64,000 nucleotides of DNA from Flavobacterium phycosphaerae (GCF_010119235.1 NZ_JAAATZ010000001.1:154501-218500); one strand, 5' to 3'. Positions 1-10,208 are shown, counted from the stretch's first letter. A program made the numbers and translations. The notes: a model not told the origin generated them from the sequence alone.

Positions 1-593
1 CTACCAAAAAGTTCGGGGGTACCGGTCTTGGTCTTTCCATCTCCAACCAACTTTTGGGGTTAATGAATAGTCAACTGGAACTCAGCAGCGAAGCCGACAA
101 AGGCAGTAATTTTAGTTTCATTCTCGAAGTGAACTATTCTAATGAAATCATAAGCAACGATAATTCGGTTGATTTTTATGCCAAAACAGCTCCTAAAACA
201 AATGTTATTTCAAACGATGCTAAAGTAGTTTTTATTGTAGAAGATAATAAAATCAATATGCTTTTGGCCAAAACCTTAGTCAAACAAATCTTGCCGAATG
301 CTGAAGTAATTGAATTAGAAAATGGTAAAGAAGCGCTCGAAAAAGCACAAAACCAATTACCGGATTTGATTTTAATGGACATCCAAATGCCTATAATGAA
401 TGGGTATGAAGCTTCGGTCGAGATCAGAAAACTACCGCATTCAAAAAGAGTTCCGATTATTGCCTTAACTGCCGGAACCATAGTTGGTGAAAAAGAAAAA
501 TGCATCGAATTTGGCATGAATGATTATATTCCAAAACCTATTGACAAAGAATTTTTGGAAAATATTATTCGTGAATACATAACTACTAACTAA
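1..593 (+). CDS. Hybrid sensor histidine kinase, C-terminal part (partial)
   Basis: Cut by the left window edge. The open frame is already running at base 3, where it reads through a G-G-T-G-L-G-L-S-I-S motif, the G2 box of a HATPase_c domain. A short linker follows, then a complete receiver (REC) domain (about the last 120 residues): acidic pair at V-E-D-N, phospho-acceptor Asp in L-M-D-I-Q-M-P, conserved Thr in A-L-T-A and Lys in P-K-P. This is therefore the 3' end of a hybrid kinase whose sensor and HisKA parts lie outside the window. The first ATG inside (about base 63) is internal, not a start. ypfJ follows 12 nt downstream on the same strand, so the two may be co-transcribed. The stimulus cannot be inferred. 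Confidence 0.9.
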   Translation, partial: TKKFGGTGLGLSISNQLLGLMNSQLELSSEADKGSNFSFILEVNYSNEIISNDNSVDFYAKTAPKTNVISNDAKVVFIVEDNKINMLLAKTLVKQILPNAEVIELENGKEALEKAQNQLPDLILMDIQMPIMNGYEASVEIRKLPHSKRVPIIALTAGTIVGEKEKCIEFGMNDYIPKPIDKEFLENIIREYITTN

Positions 594-605
594 AAAATCA
601 AGCAT

Positions 606-1463
606 ATGAAATGGAAAGGTTTAGGAGAAAGTGACAATGTAGAAGATAGAAGAGGCATGTCGGGTAAGGGAAAAGCACTCGTTGGTGGTGGTGTAATCGG
701 TATTATTATTTTGTTACTCAACATCTTTGGTGGCGAAAATGCTCAAATGCTTACACCGGTATTGGAACAAATGAATCAAGGCAATACCACAGAACAAACC
801 GAAAATAGGGAACTTACCGTCGAAGAAAAAGAAATCGGCAGTTTTGCTAGTACTATGTTCAAACTCAATGAAGATACCTGGAGCCAGATTTTTATTGAAA
901 ACGGACAAGACTATGATAAGCCTAAAATGGTTTTGTTTTATGACAATGTAGAAACAGGTTGTGGAAGTGCCTCCTCAGCGTCAGGTCCGTTTTACTGTCC
1001 GGCCGACAATAAAGTGTATATGGATTTACGCTTTTTTGAAGAACTAAAATCACGCTTTGGAGCCGAAGGTGGTGATTTTGCCATTGCCTATGTCATTGCA
1101 CATGAAGTAGGACATCATATTCAAAATCTGCTGGGTACTTCGGATAAAGTACGTCAACTGCAAGCCGAGAAAAGTGAAGCCGAAGGAAATAAACTTTCTG
1201 TTTGTTTAGAGTTGCAAGCCGATTTTTATGCCGGAGTTTGGGCCAAACACAACAGCCAATATTTGGAAACCGGTGATATAGAAGAAGCCTTGAGCGCTGC
1301 CAATGCAGTAGGTGACGATGCCATTCAAAGCAAAATGCAAGGTCACGTAGTTCCTGACAGTTTTACCCATGGCACTTCGGAACAACGCATGTATTGGTTT
1401 AACCGAGGTTATAAAACAGGTGATATTTCACAAGGAGATACTTTTAAAGGATTGTTGAATTAA
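606..1463 (+). CDS. ypfJ: Neutral zinc metallopeptidase, YpfJ family
   Basis: 285 aa, the usual length of the YpfJ/KPN_02809 family of putative neutral zinc metallopeptidases. It starts M-K-W-K-G, with the family-typical short N-terminal segment rich in R and G. One membrane segment lies at about residues 25-43, placing the rest outside the cytoplasm. A zincin motif H-E-V-G-H-H lies at about residues 166-171, and a downstream [10 protein letters not shown] segment probably supplies the third zinc ligand. The family has no well-defined substrate. The stop codon overlaps that of the convergent yifB gene by 4 bases, leaving no room for a terminator. Confidence 0.93.
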   Translation: MKWKGLGESDNVEDRRGMSGKGKALVGGGVIGIIILLLNIFGGENAQMLTPVLEQMNQGNTTEQTENRELTVEEKEIGSFASTMFKLNEDTWSQIFIENGQDYDKPKMVLFYDNVETGCGSASSASGPFYCPADNKVYMDLRFFEELKSRFGAEGGDFAIAYVIAHEVGHHIQNLLGTSDKVRQLQAEKSEAEGNKLSVCLELQADFYAGVWAKHNSQYLETGDIEEALSAANAVGDDAIQSKMQGHVVPDSFTHGTSEQRMYWFNRGYKTGDISQGDTFKGLLN

Positions 1464-2995
1464 CCCAGCCACCCTTCCCTATCCAAACTTCGATACTGGA
1501 TGGCTTCTGCAATATGATTAGAATTTACACTTTCCGATTGCTCTAAATCAGCTATAGTTCTGGCTACTTTCAAGATTCGGTCATAAGCTCTTGCCGAAAG
1601 ATTGAGTCGTTCCATCGCTGTTTTCAAAAGTTGTAATGAGGTTTCGTTCAAAGCACAGAAAGTTCTTATTTGTTTCGTGCTCATTTGGGCATTGTAGTGG
1701 ATGGCTTCAAAATTTTCAAAGCGTTGCGATTGAATTTCTCTGGCTTTGGTGACGCGTTCCCGAATCAGCACACTGCTTTCTGCCGGACGGGTTTCTGTCA
1801 GTTTTTCAAATGGCACCGGAGTTACTTCAATATGAATGTCAATCCTGTCTAACAAAGGGCCGGAAATTTTACCCAAATACCGTTGCATCTCAGCAGGCGA
1901 AGAAGTTACCGGCGCATCAGGATCATTGAAATAACCACCCGGACTCGGATTCATACTTGCCACCAACATTATAGAAGAAGGATAAGTAATAGAAAATTTT
2001 GCTCTGGAAATAGTTACTTCTCTATCTTCTAACGGCTGGCGCATGACTTCTAAAACTTCTCTTTTGAATTCGGGCAACTCGTCTAAAAACAAAACACCAT
2101 TGTGAGCTAAGGATATTTCTCCAGGTTGCGGATAACTGCCACCACCGACCAAAGCTGCCGCTGAAGCAGAATGATGCGGACTCCTGAAGGGCCTTTGATT
2201 CATCAACCCAACCTCTTTTATCTTACCGGCCACACTGTGAATTTTGGTAGTTTCTAACGCTTCTTTCATAGTCATCGGTGGCAAAATACTGGGCAATCGC
2301 TTAGCTAACATGGTTTTTCCTGAACCCGGCGGGCCAATTAAAATTATATTATGACCACCCGCTGCCGCAATTTCCATACAGCGCTTAATGCTTTCCTGTC
2401 CTTTGACATCAGCAAAATCAAATTCGGGAAAATCCAAGGTTTTATAAAATTCCTCACGGGTATCGATAACCGTAGGTTCCAAGCTACCTTTTCCTTCAAA
2501 AAAATCAATGACTTCCAAAACATTTTCTACACCGTAAACATTTAATCCCGACACGATAGCAGCCTCTTTTACGTTTTGTTTGGGCAAAAAGAATCCTTTA
2601 AATCCTTCTTCTTTGGCTTTGATTGCAATAGACAAAGCACCTTTTATAGGTTGCAAACCACCGTCCAGTGACAATTCGCCCATGATTAGATATTGGTCAA
2701 CTTCATCCGCTTTGATTTGTCCTGAAGCCGCTAAAATACCAATGGCCAATGTCAAATCATAAGCTGACCCTTCTTTGCGCAAATCGGCTGGTGCCATATT
2801 AATCGTAATTTTTTTGACCGGTAAATTATAGCCGTTATTTTTCAATGCTGCGGCTATTCGATAACTGCTTTCCTTAATAGCGTTATCAGGCAAACCGACT
2901 AAATGATAGCCAACTCCTTTATCAATATTAACTTCCACCGTCACGGTAGTGGCCTCTACGCCAAATACTGCACTTCCAAAGACTTTAACTAACAT
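1460..2995 (-). CDS. yifB: YifB family Mg chelatase-like AAA ATPase (ComM)
   Basis: 511 aa, standard family length. It has an N-terminal ChlI-like (Lon-protease-fold) domain (about residues 1-170), then an AAA+ Mg-chelatase domain with Walker A G-P-P-G-S-G-K-T at about 220, Walker [11 protein letters not shown] and the sensor segment S-M-N-P-S-P-G-G, then a C-terminal helical domain. In naturally transformable proteobacteria the homologue ComM is a hexameric helicase that promotes branch migration during DNA integration; outside them the role is less clear. It stands alone, convergent with ypfJ and divergent from the membrane protein gene at 3161. Confidence 0.95.
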   Translation of the reverse strand: MLVKVFGSAVFGVEATTVTVEVNIDKGVGYHLVGLPDNAIKESSYRIAAALKNNGYNLPVKKITINMAPADLRKEGSAYDLTLAIGILAASGQIKADEVDQYLIMGELSLDGGLQPIKGALSIAIKAKEEGFKGFFLPKQNVKEAAIVSGLNVYGVENVLEVIDFFEGKGSLEPTVIDTREEFYKTLDFPEFDFADVKGQESIKRCMEIAAAGGHNIILIGPPGSGKTMLAKRLPSILPPMTMKEALETTKIHSVAGKIKEVGLMNQRPFRSPHHSASAAALVGGGSYPQPGEISLAHNGVLFLDELPEFKREVLEVMRQPLEDREVTISRAKFSITYPSSIMLVASMNPSPGGYFNDPDAPVTSSPAEMQRYLGKISGPLLDRIDIHIEVTPVPFEKLTETRPAESSVLIRERVTKAREIQSQRFENFEAIHYNAQMSTKQIRTFCALNETSLQLLKTAMERLNLSARAYDRILKVARTIADLEQSESVNSNHIAEAIQYRSLDREGWLG

Positions 2996-3104
2996 ATACT
3001 ATTTTATTTACAAAATAAAAATAATAAAATAGTTACAAAAGCTGCATCTTCAATAGATAAAATTTGCACAGATGTAAAATAAAGCAAACTTTATGTAAAG
3101 TTTA

Positions 3105-3136
3105 TTTGTCTATTTGTAAAATATAATATACTTTTG
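3105..3136 (+). promoter_or_regulatory. Flavobacterial promoter for the 3161 membrane protein/HTH pair
   Basis: TTTG at 3105-3108 and TACTTTTG at 3129-3136, separated by 20 nt, match the Bacteroidota sigma-factor consensus (TTTG, then TAnnTTTG). The ATG follows 24 nt after the -7 box. Confidence 0.6.
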
Positions 3137-3160
3137 AATTGAATCAATCTTTTAAGAAAT

Positions 3161-3640
3161 ATGAAAACACATTTTTTATTACCAAACAAATTTAAAGTAG
3201 TAGGCTGGTTTTTATTTGTGCCTTGTTTTGTCTTTTCGATATTGGTTTCCATACTGAATATCAATTTAGACAGTTATCTTAAAGTAAAAGTTTTTGCTTT
3301 TACAGAAACCGGGATAATGGAACCCGACAGCTATTTTACTTTTACAGAAAATAGTATTGCCGATGAATTATTACTTTTTGGTTTAATAATAGGCGGAATT
3401 TTAATTGGCTTCTCCAAACTAAAAACAGAAGACGAATTCACCTCCAAAATCAGATACGAAAGCTTAGTATGGGCAACATACCTCAACTACGGATTGATTT
3501 TGCTGTTTACTATTTTCATCTATGGCATATCGTACCTGAATGTATTATTTTACAATACATTTACGCTATTGCTGTTTTTCATTATCCGCTTTCATTATCA
3601 AATTTACAAACTCAATAAAACCACTGGCGATGACGAATAA
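3161..3640 (+). CDS. Small integral membrane protein, partner of the downstream HTH regulator
   Basis: 159 aa with about four hydrophobic segments (roughly residues 12-33, 68-83, 103-123 and 125-142) and no catalytic motif I recognise. The last 11 nt overlap the start of an HTH regulator in another frame, so translation is probably coupled. Pairs of a DUF2975-like membrane protein with a tiny XRE/YozG-type regulator are common in Bacillota and Bacteroidota, and this pair has the same layout; I cannot confirm the domain assignment by eye. The function is unknown; it may be a membrane anchor or sensor acting on the regulator. Confidence 0.8.
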   Translation: MKTHFLLPNKFKVVGWFLFVPCFVFSILVSILNINLDSYLKVKVFAFTETGIMEPDSYFTFTENSIADELLLFGLIIGGILIGFSKLKTEDEFTSKIRYESLVWATYLNYGLILLFTIFIYGISYLNVLFYNTFTLLLFFIIRFHYQIYKLNKTTGDDE

Positions 3641-3830
3641 TTTGAGAGTACTGAGAGCAATTAAAAACATTTCTCAGGAGGAATTGGCCAAACAAATACA
3701 AGTAAGCCGACAAACCATCAATGCTATGGAAAAAGGAAAATATGTTCCTTCAACCGTTTTGGCATTGAAACTGGCGCGCTTTTTTGAAAAATCGGTAGAA
3801 GAAATTTTTGCTTTGGAACAAGAGGATTAA
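3630..3830 (+). CDS. Small XRE/YozG-type helix-turn-helix transcriptional regulator
   Basis: 66 aa, almost entirely one HTH_3 domain: N-N-L-R-V-L-R at the start, then the Q-E-E-L-A-K-Q-I and S-R-Q-T-I-N-A-M-E-K-G-K-Y helix-turn-helix signature, ending E-I-F-A-L-E. I chose the ATG at 3630 because it gives the canonical length of this mini-repressor class; the frame stays open further upstream but only as out-of-frame membrane-protein sequence. It overlaps the preceding gene by 11 nt. It probably autoregulates the operon from the promoter at 3105-3136. Convergent with the patatin gene, 6 nt away. Confidence 0.9.
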   Translation: MTNNLRVLRAIKNISQEELAKQIQVSRQTINAMEKGKYVPSTVLALKLARFFEKSVEEIFALEQED

Positions 3831-3836
3831 AGCGAT

Positions 3837-4739
3837 TTACTGCAAATTATCACTCATTAAGTCACTCTTGTTTTTGGCATAATCATACCCTTGCTGCCAC
3901 CATTGCTTCATTTTTTCTTTGTTAAAAATCAAGGCATTGTTGGTCAATTGGGTTGGAGTGTAATATAAATTGAGTTTTACATTTTTATTGTTGGCAGCCA
4001 ATTTTCCGATGGTGATATCATGCTTCTCCACTTGATTTAACAAGGTTTGAAACAAATCGATCATCAATGAAAACGGGTTTTTCCCGATAGATTTGGGGAT
4101 GCTTTGCATTTCGGTTTCCAAAATTACAACATCTACTTCGGTAGCACCACGGTTTATGGCTTCGCGTATAGGAACCAAACTCGAAAATCCGCCGTCACCG
4201 TACTCATTATTTTCTTTGGTCACCAAACTCATAAACGGAATGTAGTTGCAGGAAATCCAAATCCAATCACAAAATTCATCATACTCAAAGTCAATAATCG
4301 ATTTATATTCGACTTCATTTTTAGAAAGATTGGTAACGGTAACAACAATATTACAACCCGAGGCTTTAAGTTGGTTAAATTCGGCCAGAGTGAAGTTTTC
4401 TTTGATGTAACTCTTGAGTCGGTGGCTTTCGCCGAATGTTCTCTTTCCTTTTAAAAACTGCAGCAATACATTAAAGTGATTAATGGAAACCACATCGATA
4501 TCGTCTTTCTTTTTCACCACAAACGGATTGATGTCAAAAATTTTGCTCATATCCACACTGGTGTAAATGCCGTGAATTTTATCAACATTGCCCAAAGCCA
4601 AATGCGGAATCAACAAACTTCCGGTGGAACTTCCGATAAGCAAATCGTATTTATGAAATTTTTCCTGAAGCAAATACTGCGCAACGCCCCCGCCAAAAGC
4701 CCCTTTACTCCCGCCTCCTGATATAACTAAGGCTCTCAT
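3837..4739 (-). CDS. Patatin-like phospholipase family protein
   Basis: 300 aa. The N-terminus has the oxyanion-hole glycine run G-G-G-S-K-G-A-F-G-G. The nucleophile elbow G-S-S-T-G puts the catalytic Ser at 38. The Asp of the dyad is in D-G-G at about residue 180. No signal peptide is visible, so it is probably a cytosolic or membrane-associated acyl hydrolase of the short patatin group. Its ATG overlaps the stop of the M1 peptidase by 4 nt (ATGA), which implies translational coupling in one transcript. Substrate unknown. Confidence 0.92.
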   Translation of the reverse strand: MRALVISGGGSKGAFGGGVAQYLLQEKFHKYDLLIGSSTGSLLIPHLALGNVDKIHGIYTSVDMSKIFDINPFVVKKKDDIDVVSINHFNVLLQFLKGKRTFGESHRLKSYIKENFTLAEFNQLKASGCNIVVTVTNLSKNEVEYKSIIDFEYDEFCDWIWISCNYIPFMSLVTKENNEYGDGGFSSLVPIREAINRGATEVDVVILETEMQSIPKSIGKNPFSLMIDLFQTLLNQVEKHDITIGKLAANNKNVKLNLYYTPTQLTNNALIFNKEKMKQWWQQGYDYAKNKSDLMSDNLQ

Positions 4740-6820
4740 GGTTTTTCGCTTAAGAGTTTTTGCAACTGATTTTTATCGGCTTCCGGTAGTATGGGCAATA
4801 ACGATTCAAACAAACTTCGATAGCCTTCTTGCGGCAATAATTCTCGAATATTTTCGCGACCAAATTTACTGAATTGCCATTTGTAATGGGTAGTGGCATT
4901 GACCAAATTTTTCAAAACAGCAACATCCTTATCACTAATGGTTAATGCGTTAATGATGGCATTTTGGCGCACAGAGCTCTCGTATTTAGAAGATGTATAA
5001 TCTATTAATTCGTTATAATACTTGGTTTTAATCTCACTTTTATCTTCGGTAGAAAGTATGGAAAACGTGAGAAACAGTATCCTTAAACTTTTATCGTTGC
5101 CTCCAATCCAGTTTTGGGCTTTGGCCAAATAATTGCTCCTACTGTCCGGGAAATTTTTCCACAAATTCATAAATGAAATTTCCTTAGTGTCATAAGAGTT
5201 GTCGTTCAGTAAGGTTTCATATTTTGATTTGAATTCTAACGGAATTTCCTCTGTAAACTCTGCTACCGACTGGCGTACTTTGATATCATTGGTTTGCAAC
5301 GCTATATCCAGCAACTCTTTTTTATCTTCAAACGGAATGTATTTTATCTGATATAGAATCTCCGTTTTAACAGGATAAAAAGCGTTGGATTGCAGTATGG
5401 TTTTATACGTTTCTTTATTTTCTGCAAATGTTTTTTTTCGCAATTGTTGTGTTTCAAAAAGCGCTTGAATGAATTTATTCTTCTTCAATAAAGCATTAGC
5501 TTCCTCAGTTTGAAAATGATAATCCTGCAGCCACGTTTTCTTAAATGCTTGTGTATCAAAATGCGACACTTTTCTAATTTCTGCCAAAAAATCATCGGTT
5601 TCGGCATTTTGGTATTGGTACTTTTTCAAATAACTTTTTACTGCTTTCTGAAATGCTTTTGGCCCGATGGCTTCCCGAATCACATGCAAAGCCCAAGCAC
5701 CTTTTTGGTAAAACGACAGCGAACTGGCTCGCTCATGCATCACCGGAATTGTGTCTGATTTAGCCGCATTGCGCAACTGCAAAGAGGTTCTGTATAGTTG
5801 GTGGTAAAAATAATCGTCCCCAAAAACCTGTCGTTCCGCCAACAACGCATAATAAGTTGCGAATCCTTCCTGCAACCAGTGGTGTTTTCCTGAGGTTGCC
5901 GTTACCAAATCACCAAACCACTGATGAGCCAACTCATGAGCATTGACATTCACATAATTTCGGTCGTTGAATCCAACATTGTCTATTACAAAGTCTTGAG
6001 CGAAAATGGTAGAACTGGTATTTTCCATTCCGGCATAAAGGAAATCTTCTACCGGAATTTGTTTATAGATTTTCCATGGGTATTTCACGCCGATTTCCTT
6101 TTCCAAATAATCAAATATTTCTCTGGAATAGCGGTATGTGGTTTCAAACTTTCCGGTGTCTTTCGGCTGAATAAATAGCTGCAACGGAATTCCCGATTTG
6201 GAACCTACCGCTTTATTGCTGAAATCGCCAATGGCCACCGACAATAAATAGGAACTCATAGGTTTCAACATTTCGTATTTCCAGATTTTTTTGTCCTTAT
6301 CCGGCAACACGTCTTTCAAAACACCATTAGATATAACATTGTAATTTTTATCAAACGAAATATTTAAATTAAAAATCACTTTCTCATTCACATCATCAAA
6401 ACTCGGAAACCAGTGACTCGTATATTTCCCTTGCCCTTGGGTCCAAACTTGTTGATTGCTAATAGTAGCATTGCTGAAGTCGCCATTGAAATACATCGTT
6501 TGTTTTGGCTTGGCTTCATAGGTAAAGGTTAAAGTGTATTTCCCTTTTTTATACCCGTCAAACAATAGTAGTTTTTTTCCGGAGTTGCTGAACTTAGCTT
6601 CTTTGCCGTTCATTTCTACCGCGTTGAATGTCGTGTTTTGTGCATCAATTTTAATGGTATCCACAGTTTCTTTTACATCTAAAACATACCGAACCGAACC
6701 ATAGACCTTCTTCTCTATCGGGTTGATGGTAATGTTGCCATAAGCGATTTTGAAATCCACTTTTGAAGATGGTTGGGCGAAAGAAAAAATGCTGAACAGT
6801 AGTAAAAAAACTTGACGCAT
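4736..6820 (-). CDS. M1 family metallopeptidase (aminopeptidase), exported
   Basis: 694 aa. Signal peptide M-R-Q-V-F-L-L-L-F-S-I-F-S-F-A-Q. The M1 exopeptidase motif G-M-E-N-T precedes the zinc site H-E-L-A-H-Q at about residue 295, followed by W-L-Q-E-G-F-A-T-Y-Y carrying the third ligand Glu. An N-terminal beta domain precedes and a C-terminal HEAT-like helical region (roughly 450-694) follows. It should trim N-terminal residues from peptides in the periplasm. First gene of a two-gene unit with the patatin. Confidence 0.94.
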   Translation of the reverse strand: MRQVFLLLFSIFSFAQPSSKVDFKIAYGNITINPIEKKVYGSVRYVLDVKETVDTIKIDAQNTTFNAVEMNGKEAKFSNSGKKLLLFDGYKKGKYTLTFTYEAKPKQTMYFNGDFSNATISNQQVWTQGQGKYTSHWFPSFDDVNEKVIFNLNISFDKNYNVISNGVLKDVLPDKDKKIWKYEMLKPMSSYLLSVAIGDFSNKAVGSKSGIPLQLFIQPKDTGKFETTYRYSREIFDYLEKEIGVKYPWKIYKQIPVEDFLYAGMENTSSTIFAQDFVIDNVGFNDRNYVNVNAHELAHQWFGDLVTATSGKHHWLQEGFATYYALLAERQVFGDDYFYHQLYRTSLQLRNAAKSDTIPVMHERASSLSFYQKGAWALHVIREAIGPKAFQKAVKSYLKKYQYQNAETDDFLAEIRKVSHFDTQAFKKTWLQDYHFQTEEANALLKKNKFIQALFETQQLRKKTFAENKETYKTILQSNAFYPVKTEILYQIKYIPFEDKKELLDIALQTNDIKVRQSVAEFTEEIPLEFKSKYETLLNDNSYDTKEISFMNLWKNFPDSRSNYLAKAQNWIGGNDKSLRILFLTFSILSTEDKSEIKTKYYNELIDYTSSKYESSVRQNAIINALTISDKDVAVLKNLVNATTHYKWQFSKFGRENIRELLPQEGYRSLFESLLPILPEADKNQLQKLLSEKP

Positions 6821-6924
6821 TGGCTTGAATTATTTGTTACGAATATAATCATTTTCAATTTGACACATTTTCAAATTTTCAAATTAAAAAACTATCTTCG
6901 CTATGGTTATTCTAACAATCTAAA

Positions 6925-9033
6925 ATGTCTGTTACTCTTCTCCAAACTCCCATCGAATACCTCAAAGGCGTTGGTCCGCAACGTGGGGAATTGTTGCGCA
7001 AAGAAGTTGGCATTCACAAGTATGAAGATTTACTCAATTTTTATCCCAATCGGTACATCGACCGAACGGGGTATTATAAAATTAATGAGCTGAACAACAA
7101 CCCGGCTGAGGTTCAAATCATTGGCAAAATCATTAACATTAAAACTGTAGAATTCGGCAAAGGCAAAAAGCGTTTAGTAGCTTCTTTTGTTGATGAAACG
7201 GGCCAAATGGAACTCACTTGGTTTCAAGGTCACAAATGGATTCGCGACACGTTAAAACTCAATACTCATTATGTTATTTTTGGGAAAGTGACCCATTTCA
7301 ACGGGCAATACAACATGGCACATCCTGAAATGGAACTGAAAAATGAGCATGAACAAAGTCTGCGTTCCGCCATGCAACCGGTTTATCCATCGACGGAAAC
7401 CTTGACCAATCGCGGCATTTCCAACAGGGTTATCAATAAAATGATGCAGCAAATCTTTTTGGAAACGCAAGCCAAATTTACCGAAACCTTACCCGGTTAT
7501 TTGATTGATGAATTAAAGCTGATTCCGAAAAATGCGGCTTTGTTTAACATTCATTTCCCGAAGAGTGCTGATCTTTTGGCCAAAGCGCAATTTCGCTTGA
7601 AGTTTGAAGAATTGTTTTTCATTCAGCTGCAGTTGATTACCAAAAATTTGGTGCGGAAACACAAAATCAAAGGCCATCCGTTTACCGTTGTTGGCGATAA
7701 CTTTAATAATTTCTACCAAAATCACCTCCCGTTTGAGCTGACCAATGCTCAGAAAAAAGTACTCAAAGAAATCAGGAACGACATGGGCAGCAACGCCCAA
7801 ATGAATCGCTTATTGCAAGGCGATGTTGGTTCGGGGAAAACTATCGTGGCGCTGATGGCCATGCTGATTGCTTTAGACAATGGTTTTCAAAGTTGTTTGA
7901 TGGCTCCTACCGAAATTTTGGCCAACCAACATTTTAACGGGCTAACCGAATTGGCGAAAGACTTAAACATCAACATCAAAATACTTACCGGTTCAACCAA
8001 AACCGCCGACCGAAAAATCATCCACGAAGAACTTGAAAACGGAAGTTTGCACCTACTGATAGGTACACACGCTTTGCTGGAAGATAAAGTACAATTCAAC
8101 AATTTAGGCTTGGCTATTATAGACGAGCAACATCGTTTTGGTGTAGAACAACGCTCCAAACTTTGGCAAAAAAATGACATTCCGCCACACATTTTGGTAA
8201 TGACCGCCACTCCTATTCCGCGAACGTTGGCCATGAGTTTGTATGGTGATTTGGATATTTCGGTGATTGATGAATTGCCTCCGGGAAGAAAACCCATTCA
8301 AACCGTTCATCGCTACGATAGCAACCGTTTGAAGGTGTGGAAATTTATTAAAGATGAAATCGCCAAAGGCCGTCAAATTTATATTGTTTATCCCTTAATT
8401 AAAGAAAGTGAAACCATGGATTACAAAGATTTGATGGATGGTTATGAAAGTATATCCAGAGATTTTCCGTTACCGGACTACAGTATTTCCATTGTTCACG
8501 GCAAAATGAAACCCGCCGATAAAGATGCCGAAATGAAACGCTTCGCCGAAGGCAAAACCAATATCATGGTAGCCACAACGGTAATTGAAGTGGGCGTGAA
8601 TATTCCCAACGCCAGTGTAATGATTATTGAAAGTGCTGAGCGTTTTGGTTTATCACAACTTCACCAGCTGCGAGGTCGTGTCGGACGTGGTGCTGAGCAG
8701 AGTTATTGCATTTTGATGACTTCTTTTAAATTATCGAGCGACAGTAAAATTCGTTTAGAAACGATGTGCAAAACCAACGACGGTTTCGAAATCGCTGAAG
8801 TAGATTTAAAACTGCGTGGTCCCGGAGATATTATGGGCAAACAACAAAGTGGTGTTCTTAATTTACAAATAGCCGATTTGGTCAGAGATAAAGACATTTT
8901 GCTTTTGGCACGACACAAAGCCATGGATTTATTAAAAAGAGACGCTTCAATGAGTTTGCCCGAACACCAAACATTGCGAACGGTTTTTATTGAATTGACC
9001 AAAAAGAAAAACATTTGGAATTACATCAGCTAG
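6925..9033 (+). CDS. recG: ATP-dependent DNA helicase RecG
   Basis: 702 aa, normal RecG length. N-terminal wedge/OB-fold region (about 1-240), then superfamily 2 helicase motifs: Walker A G-D-V-G-S-G-K-T at about 300, D-E-Q-H motif II with R-F-G-V-E-Q-R, T-A-T-P-I-P-R-T motif III, and the C-terminal Q-L-H-Q-L-R-G-R-V-G-R-G motif VI. RecG regresses stalled replication forks and migrates branched DNA. The ATG at 6925 gives the expected S-V-T-L-L-Q-T-P-I-E-Y-L-K-G-V-G-P start. It stands alone. Confidence 0.97.
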   Translation: MSVTLLQTPIEYLKGVGPQRGELLRKEVGIHKYEDLLNFYPNRYIDRTGYYKINELNNNPAEVQIIGKIINIKTVEFGKGKKRLVASFVDETGQMELTWFQGHKWIRDTLKLNTHYVIFGKVTHFNGQYNMAHPEMELKNEHEQSLRSAMQPVYPSTETLTNRGISNRVINKMMQQIFLETQAKFTETLPGYLIDELKLIPKNAALFNIHFPKSADLLAKAQFRLKFEELFFIQLQLITKNLVRKHKIKGHPFTVVGDNFNNFYQNHLPFELTNAQKKVLKEIRNDMGSNAQMNRLLQGDVGSGKTIVALMAMLIALDNGFQSCLMAPTEILANQHFNGLTELAKDLNINIKILTGSTKTADRKIIHEELENGSLHLLIGTHALLEDKVQFNNLGLAIIDEQHRFGVEQRSKLWQKNDIPPHILVMTATPIPRTLAMSLYGDLDISVIDELPPGRKPIQTVHRYDSNRLKVWKFIKDEIAKGRQIYIVYPLIKESETMDYKDLMDGYESISRDFPLPDYSISIVHGKMKPADKDAEMKRFAEGKTNIMVATTVIEVGVNIPNASVMIIESAERFGLSQLHQLRGRVGRGAEQSYCILMTSFKLSSDSKIRLETMCKTNDGFEIAEVDLKLRGPGDIMGKQQSGVLNLQIADLVRDKDILLLARHKAMDLLKRDASMSLPEHQTLRTVFIELTKKKNIWNYIS

Positions 9034-9097
9034 GGAAATTTGTATCTACAACTGTTAAATAAAATCTAAGTCTAACGCCGTTTCCATTGGTAAGAAG

Positions 9098-9105
9098 TAG
9101 TTTTG
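9098..9105 (+). promoter_or_regulatory. Promoter -7 box of the RND efflux operon
   Basis: TAGTTTTG matches TAnnTTTG. It overlaps the upstream in-frame TTG at 9103, so that TTG cannot be the start and the ATG at 9133 is supported. I see no convincing -33 TTTG at the usual distance. Confidence 0.45.
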
Positions 9106-9132
9106 TACCAGAAACTCCACACCGCAATTTCT

Positions 9133-10191
9133 ATGAAATTAAAACACCTAATTATTACTCTGCTGGTTATAGCCCTTGGCGGCATGATTGTTTACCGCAT
9201 CACCAAAAACAAAGAAGAAAACGAAAAAGGAAACGACAAGTCAGGCAAAAAGCCGCCGGTTGCGGTTAGTGGCATGGTCGTAAAAACTCAGGATTTCTCG
9301 AATACCATTTCGTTATCCGGTTCTATTGAAGCCAATGAACAAATTGAAATTCACAGTGAAGTTTCAGGTATTGTCGAACGTATTTCTTTTTCCGAAGGCA
9401 GTCAGGTGAGTAAAGGGCAAATATTACTTAAAGTCAATGATATAGAACTTAGAGCCCAATTGGCACAAGCCAAAACCAAAGAAAGTTTAGCTTCGGAAAA
9501 CGAAAGAAGAGCCAAGTTATTATTGCAAAAAGAAGCCATCAGTCAAGAAGAATACGACATAGCCAGCGCGGATTACCGAACGGCCAAAGCACAAACCCAA
9601 TTAATTCAGGCGCAAATTGGTAAAACTTCTATCCGAGCCCCTTTTTCGGGTAAAATTGGACTAAGAACCATTTCCCCGGGGACTTATGTAACACCCGCCA
9701 CTTTGATTGCCAATTTAGTCAATACCAATCCGCTAAAAATCACCTTTTCGATTCCGGAAAAATACGCTTCGGAGATTGTAAAAGGTTCTCAAATTACCTT
9801 TACAGTTCCGAATATGACCGAAAAATTCAATGCCAAAATTTATGCTTTGGAACCGGGTATTGAATTAGCCACCAGAACTTTAAAAATAAGAGCTTTAACC
9901 GAAAATGGTAATGGCAAATTATTGCCTGGGACGTTCGCTACTATTGAGCTTCCTTTGCGTAATATCAAAGACGCCATCATTATTCCGACCGAAGCTATTG
10001 TTCCGGTGCAAGATGGTAAAAAAGTATTCATTGCCAACAACGGCAAAGCCAAAGAAATAAAAGTAGAAACATTGGCACGAACCGATAAAGACGTAGTCAT
10101 CACTTCCGGATTAAAAGCCGGAGATACTTTGCTGACTTCGGGGATGATGTCATTAAAAGATGAAGCCGATATCAAAGTAAAAATCAAGTAA
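9133..10191 (+). CDS. RND efflux periplasmic adaptor subunit (membrane fusion protein)
   Basis: 352 aa from the ATG at 9133; the frame is open 10 codons further but only to a TTG inside the promoter box. N-terminal membrane anchor (about residues 5-22), biotinyl-lipoyl-like hairpin around I-E-I-H-S-E-V-S-G-I-V, an alpha-helical hairpin rich in Ala/Gln/Lys, then I-R-A-P-F-S-G-K-I-G-L-R and the beta-barrel and membrane-proximal domains. It joins the inner-membrane pump to the TolC channel. First gene of a three-gene operon (17 nt to the pump gene). Substrate not predictable; drugs, bile-like detergents or dyes are usual for this HAE-1 group. Confidence 0.95.
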   Translation: MKLKHLIITLLVIALGGMIVYRITKNKEENEKGNDKSGKKPPVAVSGMVVKTQDFSNTISLSGSIEANEQIEIHSEVSGIVERISFSEGSQVSKGQILLKVNDIELRAQLAQAKTKESLASENERRAKLLLQKEAISQEEYDIASADYRTAKAQTQLIQAQIGKTSIRAPFSGKIGLRTISPGTYVTPATLIANLVNTNPLKITFSIPEKYASEIVKGSQITFTVPNMTEKFNAKIYALEPGIELATRTLKIRALTENGNGKLLPGTFATIELPLRNIKDAIIIPTEAIVPVQDGKKVFIANNGKAKEIKVETLARTDKDVVITSGLKAGDTLLTSGMMSLKDEADIKVKIK

Positions 10192-10208
10192 ACTTCAATA
10201 ACTAAATT

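Noticed and set aside
44-593. Small stand-alone response regulator at the left edge
   Set aside because: The frame is open to the window edge and begins with a HATPase G-x-G-L-G-L motif, so it is the end of a hybrid kinase.
9103-9132. Upstream TTG start for the efflux adaptor
   Set aside because: The TTG lies inside the TAGTTTTG promoter box and gives no signal peptide start; ATG 9133 fits the family.
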